This document shows, one piece after another, positions 60,263-64,000 of a DNA stretch of 64,000 nt (the stretch's first letter is position 1; each line of letters opens with the position of its first letter). Source of the DNA: Tidjanibacter sp. Its GTDB lineage: Bacteria; Bacteroidota; Bacteroidia; Bacteroidales; Rikenellaceae. A model generated the notes under the pieces. It had not been told where the DNA came from, did not search any database, and saw only the letters and a list, made by a program, of their open reading frames with translations. The stretch lies in assembly GCA_017396085.1 (NCBI GenBank), contig JAFQNC010000009.1, forward strand, positions 60,143 to 124,142. Direction: 5' to 3'. The position numbers were made by a program, and so were the translations under genes.

Positions 60263-61243
60263 TTATTTTCGTTTGCGGATTAGTATTCGAGCATATGGGT
60301 CTTTCATTCCCACGTTTTTCAAACTTAATTGTTTTGGCTTTTGTAACCCACACTCCACAATAGTATAGAAATGTGGATTTATATTTATTATTTCAAATTG
60401 GTCTGGGTTGTATTTGTCAAGAAAGGTTATGGGCACACCCATAACCCCATCATAGTCGCAGGGGGTGTCGGACGTTTTGTTCACATTGATTGCTTCGTAG
60501 TTGTCGTAGGTGGGATACTCCTCTGGGGTGTAGTGTTTGTAGAGTATGAGTTCTTCGTGCTTCTTCTCAATATCAAGATTGGTAAACCACGTTACACCCG
60601 ATACCCTAATCATACCCTCTCGGTGGTCGCCAGCAGTTGCCACATCCTCATACTTGGAATAGAAATGGCCCGCACCACCCTTGAAACCATAGCCCAACCA
60701 GAGTTTGTTATCTCTGATGAGAGGGAATATCTCTTTGTAGGTTATGGCGTTTTGGTGTCCCACTATCACAAACTTTTTATCATACTTAATCAGTTGGGCA
60801 ACATACTCACGAAAAAGAGAAAATGGAGGGTTGGTAACAACAATGTCGGCCTGTTTGAGCAGCTCGATGCACTCGGCGCTACGGAAGTCGCCATCCCCTT
60901 CGAGAGGTCGCACCTCTATTTCGCTCGCATCGGGCATATTGTTGCCATCTTTATCACCTTCGTAGATTTGATAGACCGCCTGCTCGCTGGCGTTCATCGA
61001 GAACAAATCAACATCTTGGCTCTTGTAGCAGGTGGCGATTACTCGTTTGAGGCCGAGGTCATTGAACTTCAGCGTGAAGTACTTGAAGAAGTTGCTCACT
61101 CGTGGGTCATCGCAGTTGCAGAGTACTGTTTTGCCACGAAAGTGCTCTTTGTAGTGGACCAATTCTCGCTCAATGTCGGCGAGTTGAGTGTAGAACTCAT
61201 CCTTCTTGGCGGCTTTGGCGGCCGTCAGGGTTGTGTTTGCCAT
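60263..61243 (-). CDS. EcoRI-type adenine-specific DNA methyltransferase
   Basis: The 326 residues have LTAAKAAKKDEFYTQLADIERELVHYKEHFRGKTVLCNCDDPRVSNFFKYF at the N-terminus (the EcoRI-methylase family start; AdoMet region), the catalytic motif VVTNPPFSLFREY (~138) and YGFKGGAGHFYSKYED. Members are N6-adenine methyltransferases; GAATTC specificity should not be assumed. The start at 61243 (MANTTLTAAK) is chosen over the longer frame to 61435, which runs through a terminator and structured RNA. It precedes the DUF262-HNH gene by 3 bases. Confidence 0.93.
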   Translation of the reverse strand: MANTTLTAAKAAKKDEFYTQLADIERELVHYKEHFRGKTVLCNCDDPRVSNFFKYFTLKFNDLGLKRVIATCYKSQDVDLFSMNASEQAVYQIYEGDKDGNNMPDASEIEVRPLEGDGDFRSAECIELLKQADIVVTNPPFSLFREYVAQLIKYDKKFVIVGHQNAITYKEIFPLIRDNKLWLGYGFKGGAGHFYSKYEDVATAGDHREGMIRVSGVTWFTNLDIEKKHEELILYKHYTPEEYPTYDNYEAINVNKTSDTPCDYDGVMGVPITFLDKYNPDQFEIININPHFYTIVECGLQKPKQLSLKNVGMKDPYARILIRKRK

Positions 61244-61278
61244 AGGGTTTGGGTGTTGTGCGCCTGCAATCCGCTCAA

Positions 61279-61417
61279 TCCTACGACCAAACAAAAAAAG
61301 GTGGACATATCTCGTCCACCCTTGCGGTCGTAGGAAACCGTGATAACAGACAAGAATGCCCACACAACGAGGGCATTCGCAACATCTGTTCCGGTTATCA
61401 ATTTGAAATTTCCTACG
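61279..61417 (-). ncRNA. Structured leader RNA with intrinsic terminator before the methyltransferase
   Basis: On the minus strand the order is segment A (61417-61409, CGTAGGAAA), a hairpin GAATGCCC..GGGCATTC (61378-61371 with 61361-61354), segment B (61337-61326, TTTCCTACGACC), a terminator GGTGGAC..GTCCACC with TTTTTTT (61320-61293), and segment C (61288-61279, GGTCGTAGGA). B can pair perfectly with A (9 pairs) or with C (10 pairs), not both. TCTGTT/AACAGA and GTTATC/GATAAC also compete. It may be a terminated small RNA or an attenuator that controls the restriction pair. No known riboswitch class was recognised. Confidence 0.6.
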
Positions 61418-61527
61418 TTTCAAGAGTTGGAACAAACAGCAAACGCTAATTAGTAAATATGTAAGTAGTTAGTTTTGTTTCTCTTTTTGCTCAAATGTTT
61501 TGTGTTTCCACAAAAATAGGCATTTAT

Positions 61528-61559
61528 TTTGAATTTGTGGCTGGGGTTGAGTAACTTTG
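61528..61559 (+). promoter_or_regulatory. Promoter of folA
   Basis: TTTG (61528-61531), 20 bases, TAACTTTG (61552-61559). Start near 61566, giving a ~10-base leader. The 61418-61527 stretch is AT-rich without a gene. Confidence 0.7.
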
Positions 61560-61575
61560 TCGAAAATTTGAGAAG

Positions 61576-62064
61576 ATGAGCACAAAAATATCAATCATTG
61601 TGGCTGTGGCCCAAAATGGCGTTATCGGCACCGGAGGCACTATGCCTTGGCACATATCCGAGGACTTCCGACACTTCAAGGAGGTTACGCTCGGACACTC
61701 GGTGGTGATGGGCCGCAAGACCTACGAGAGCATCGGTCGTCCGTTGCCACGCCGCCGCAACATCGTAATCACACGCAACAGCGACCTGCGCATCGAGGGT
61801 TGCGAAATGGCCCCCTCGTTGGAGGCCGCACTCGCAATGTGCGAAGGCGAGGAGGAGGTTTTTGTGATTGGTGGTGGCGAGATTTACCGCCAAGCGCTTC
61901 CTTTGGCACACAAACTCTACATCACCCACGTGGGCGTGAGCGTGGAGGGCGACACCCGCTTCCCCACCATTGACCCCACGGTGTGGCACGAGGTGGGCCG
62001 CACGGAGTTTGAGCGTGGCGCAGAGTTTGAGCACCCCTTTGCGTTTGTGGACTACGAAAAGTGA
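61576..62064 (+). CDS. folA: Dihydrofolate reductase
   Basis: This enzyme reduces dihydrofolate to tetrahydrofolate, replenishing the cofactor used by ThyA. The 162 residues include IVAVAQNGVIGTGGTMPWHISEDFRHFK (substrate site, residues ~8-35), VVMGRKTYESIGRPLPRRRNIVITR (NADPH site) and VFVIGGGEIYRQALPLAHKLYITHV. Length is typical. It stands alone behind its own promoter; thyA is ~25 kb away. Confidence 0.97.
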   Translation: MSTKISIIVAVAQNGVIGTGGTMPWHISEDFRHFKEVTLGHSVVMGRKTYESIGRPLPRRRNIVITRNSDLRIEGCEMAPSLEAALAMCEGEEEVFVIGGGEIYRQALPLAHKLYITHVGVSVEGDTRFPTIDPTVWHEVGRTEFERGAEFEHPFAFVDYEK

Positions 62065-62149
62065 AAATTTCCCCACCCCCGAAAGGGCGTGATAGTTAGG
62101 GCGGTAGGGTGTGCGGGCGTGTGCCCTGCGCCCGAAAAAGCGAAAAAAG

Positions 62150-62180
62150 TTTGCGAAATAGGAAATTTTGACTACCTTTG
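62150..62180 (+). promoter_or_regulatory. Promoter of the initiator tRNA
   Basis: TTTG (62150-62153), 19 bases, TACCTTTG (62173-62180), an ideal match. The start is near 62187, 9 bases before the tRNA. Confidence 0.75.
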
Positions 62181-62195
62181 CACTCGCAAACGTAC

Positions 62196-62266
<71 letters not shown>

Positions 62267-62268
<2 letters not shown>

Positions 62269-62580
62269 CTCAAAAGGAGAAACATTCAGGTTTCTCCTTT
62301 TTTCGTATCGGGTGGAGGACTGATGTCCTCACCCATATATACAATCCTCCCAAACCCTCCTTTGATAAGGAGGGCTTATAGCAAGGCACAGCCTTGCTTT
62401 GCAATCCAACCCTTCAAAACACGCATATAATCATCAATAAAGCGGTTCGAGATTTTGATTGCGCAGCCTACTCAAAAGGAGAAACATTCAGGTTTCTCCT
62501 TTTTTCGTATCGGGGGTCATCCCCCGACTATATTTACATTCCTCCTAAATCCCCCTTTGATAAAGGGGGACTTCTTGGTG
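62267..62580. repeat. Tandem duplication of the tRNA-fMet 3' flank
   Basis: A 46-base segment (62267-62312) recurs exactly at 62469-62514, including the whole terminator. Before the second copy, GGTTCGAG (62444-62451) echoes the tRNA T arm. After both copies, TTTGATAA flanked by CCTCC/GGGAGG-like arms (about 62361 and 62559) is shared. It looks like a ~200-base tandem duplication with a decayed tRNA end. Confidence 0.75.
62272..62303 (+). terminator. Terminator of the initiator tRNA
   Basis: AAAAGGAGAAAC pairs with GTTTCTCCTTTT around ATTCAG, followed by TT. It is duplicated at 62474-62505. Confidence 0.85.
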
Positions 62581-62684
62581 GGGCTTCCGAAAGTTTTGCA
62601 TTGGGGAGGGCGAGAACCGTAGGTTCGGACAATCCGAGCAGCCAAAGCAGAGGGGTAAACGCAGGGCAAATTGGGGCAAAAAGA

Positions 62685-62830
62685 AACGAGGCACCGTTAT
62701 CACAATCGGATGCCTCGTTAGGCTATCGGGGGCGGAAATCAGGGAGAAACACTTCGAAGCCTCTCGCTATAATCTTTAGCAAACACACGCACAATCAGCT
62801 TCTACTGGAATGCCCCCGACAGATAGCATA
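62685..62830. other. Intergenic region with strong inverted repeats
   Basis: CGAGGCA (about 62687) and TGCCTCG (about 62711) form a hairpin. GCTATCGGGGGC (about 62722) faces GCCCCCGACAGATAGC (about 62812) across ~80 bases. A noncoding RNA is possible; no tmRNA, RNase P or SRP hallmarks were found. No coding frame is convincing between 62600 and 62940. Confidence 0.35.
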
Positions 62831-62929
62831 GTATATGTCTGACGATGTTTTTCGCTCGTCTTCATTTTCTATGATGCACAACCCACGCAAAAAGTTGCAT
62901 CACCCCACAAAAAAATCTCACTTTTTTCT

Positions 62930-63595
62930 CCGAACACCCTCCAAAAGGCAAAAATGGAGTGGAAAATTGAAAAAGTTGCGAGTAAGCGAGAGCAACTAAA
63001 AGCCACCAAAGGTGGGTTAATTGAAAATTCAAAATTGACAAAACGTTGTTTTGTCTAAAATGCTCCCGCTCGGCAGAGTCTGCAAGCAGCCTTTGCGCTC
63101 GCTTACTCGCATTTGCCAAAATTCAAAATTGACAAACCCCTCCGCCTAACGGCACCTCCCCTAACTTAGGGGAGGAGCAGGCACAGCCTGTTTTGTGTAG
63201 TGGCAAGGTCGGCACGATCCCCAACCTTCGGAAGCCCCAACTTCTTCTCGGGTAACAAAAACGTTACCCGTGCCATCCAACCACTGCTCCCTTGAGTACC
63301 CCTCCCCTACGATAGGGACGGTCGGGAGGGGTGGTCGAAATTGCGCTCGGCGGCCCCGCCGAGCAGGAGCTGGCGCAAAGCGACTGAGGGGTTTGTGAAA
63401 GGGCAGAATGGGCAGGAAAGGCAGAAAGGGCGGATAGGCCGACTGGGCAACTATGGCAACTGGGAGAGAAAGGATAGAAGGGAGCTATCACTCCTATCAC
63501 TCTCATCGCTCCCAGTAGACCCAGTGGGACCAAAAGCCCTTAAAAGCCCTTAAAAGCCCTTAAGGCCGTTAGGGCTGGCGGCGTTTGTGGGAGAG
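62930..63595. repeat. Composite intergenic repeat, copy 3 (rearranged)
   Basis: GTTGCGAGTAAGCGAGAGCAAC (about 62975) is the copy-1 element with its ~33-base middle deleted between GCGAG repeats. An inverted partial copy follows (about 63085-63115). CTCCCCTAACTTAGGGGAGG, a GGGTAAC..GTTACCC hairpin (about 63250-63270), the GGCGCAAAGCGACTGAGGGG block (63371) and a GGCAGAAAGGGCGG-type tract complete the set. No gene. Confidence 0.8.
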
Positions 63596-63870
63596 TTATG
63601 GCTCCACGCAAGTGGGGCGAAAGAACAAAGCACACTTGCCCAAACTTGTTTGAAGGCGATGTGTGGTCTGAGCTTTCAACTCATCCGCAAGGATGCATAA
63701 CTCTCCGCACGGTCCAAGGCCGACTTGTACGGAGCCCCAAAAAAGAACCCATCCTAACGACACAAAGCACCGTGAGGATGGGACTACACTAAAAGTTTTT
63801 GGTTCCGCTTTTTTCAAAAAGCGGAGAAGAAAAAGGTGCGAAAGAAAGCCACACAAAATAAAAAAGAGCC
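63596..63870. other. Unassigned region with many hairpins, possible noncoding RNA
   Basis: CATCC GCAA GGATG (about 63683), CTCCG..CGGAG enclosing GGTCCAAGGCC (63712-63735), CCCATCCT..AGGATGGG (63748-63782) and CCGCTTTTTTCAAAAAGCGG (63807-63826) follow one another. Read on the plus strand the region ends at a strong terminator (63871-63905). No protein in either strand is recognisable and no promoter was found for it. Confidence 0.4.
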
Positions 63871-63905
63871 TGTCTAACAAGTTTTTTGTTAGGCAGTTTT
63901 TTTAG
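63871..63905 (+). terminator. Intrinsic terminator
   Basis: CTGTCTAACAA and TTGTTAGGCAG pair with one mismatch, followed by eight T on the plus strand. Confidence 0.8.
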
Positions 63906-63933
63906 TTATAATCGTAGTAAATAGTAAATAAGA

Positions 63934-63965
63934 TTTGGAAAATAGCACCAAAAGATATATATTTG
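63934..63965 (+). promoter_or_regulatory. Promoter facing out of the window
   Basis: TTTG (63934-63937), 20 bases, TATATTTG (63958-63965). The transcribed gene lies beyond the right edge. Confidence 0.65.
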
Positions 63966-64000
63966 TGTAAATAAAGAAACGCAGTGATTTTGCGTTGAAC

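Noticed and set aside
61279..61417. Retron-like msr/msd RNA
   Set aside because: The nested inverted repeats invite this idea, but no reverse transcriptase gene is present nearby.
61244..61435. N-terminal extension of the EcoRI-type methyltransferase
   Set aside because: It would translate through an intrinsic terminator and a structured RNA, and the family start is at 61243.
62685..62830. tmRNA, RNase P RNA or SRP RNA
   Set aside because: None of the conserved cores (tag peptide frame, RNase P GAGGAAAGTCC-type region, SRP GGAAGCAGC) could be found.
63596..63880. 94-codon minus-strand frame
   Set aside because: It reads through strong hairpins and the terminator and has no family resemblance.

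Overview
The window looks like a chromosome fragment of a gut-type Bacteroidetes (Bacteroidales; Alistipes/Rikenellaceae would fit, but that is inference). The evidence is: many promoters of the Bacteroidetes form (TTTG, about 19-22 bases, TAnnTTTG) and few Shine-Dalgarno sites; DUF4290, EF-G2 and DUF4369/TlpA-like lipoproteins; a BtuG-BtuB vitamin B12 pair; type II-C CRISPR; and families of GC-rich intergenic repeats. Most genes are GC-rich, while several accessory islands are visibly AT-richer.

Layout. 1-2370: the 3' end of a type II-C CRISPR-Cas locus (cas9 tail, cas1, cas2, a leader holding a tracrRNA-like anti-repeat, and an array of 11 repeats and 10 spacers). 2500-10900: sugar-acid and pentose catabolism (uxuA and a UxuB-type SDR; xylB-xylA-xylE; a FucP/GluP-type transporter). 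10950-18150: ruvB with an overlapping helical-repeat protein, a DUF456 protein, tRNA-Ser, and ansA, tatD, dprA. 18290-20830: an AT-rich restriction-modification island between tRNA-Cys and tRNA-Leu. 20890-24400: cobalamin riboswitch, btuG-like lipoprotein and btuB-like receptor. 24500-36260: ABC exporter, manA, a hemerythrin-LuxR regulator, nitroreductase, HAD phosphatase, rdgB, an odd NtrC-like protein, DUF4290, a cysteine-less TlpA-like lipoprotein, lpxH and thyA. 36390-44480: a minus-strand run M49 peptidase, M23 peptidase, ispD, PH-domain protein, lpxK, two purine nucleoside phosphorylases, ssb. 44700-54540: MqnA-like protein, corA, two outer-membrane barrels, recJ-lipB-lipA, three secreted proteins. 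55750-62270: EF-G2, a DHH phosphoesterase, a DUF262-HNH nuclease with an EcoRI-type methyltransferase behind a structured leader RNA, folA and initiator tRNA. 62270-64000: repeats, possible noncoding RNAs and an outward promoter.

How parts work together. The uxu and xyl genes feed pentose phosphate and KDG metabolism. The riboswitch should shut off B12 capture (BtuG) and outer-membrane import (BtuB) when cobalamin is plentiful. LpxH and LpxK belong to lipid A synthesis; ThyA and FolA to folate-dependent dTMP synthesis; LipB and LipA to lipoate synthesis. Three separate defence loci lie in 64 kb.

The observations most worth following are: (1) the EcoRI-type methyltransferase/DUF262-HNH pair behind an RNA with mutually exclusive helices and an intrinsic terminator; (2) a dispersed motif with 12-base period, AAGGTAnnTTTT, at seven to eight places, twice inside unrelated genes; (3) a tracrRNA-like anti-repeat in the CRISPR leader on the same strand as the array; (4) tandem purine nucleoside phosphorylases that differ at the base-recognition Asn/Asp; (5) an MqnA homologue apparently missing its central part. 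Everything was read by eye; no search or folding program was run.
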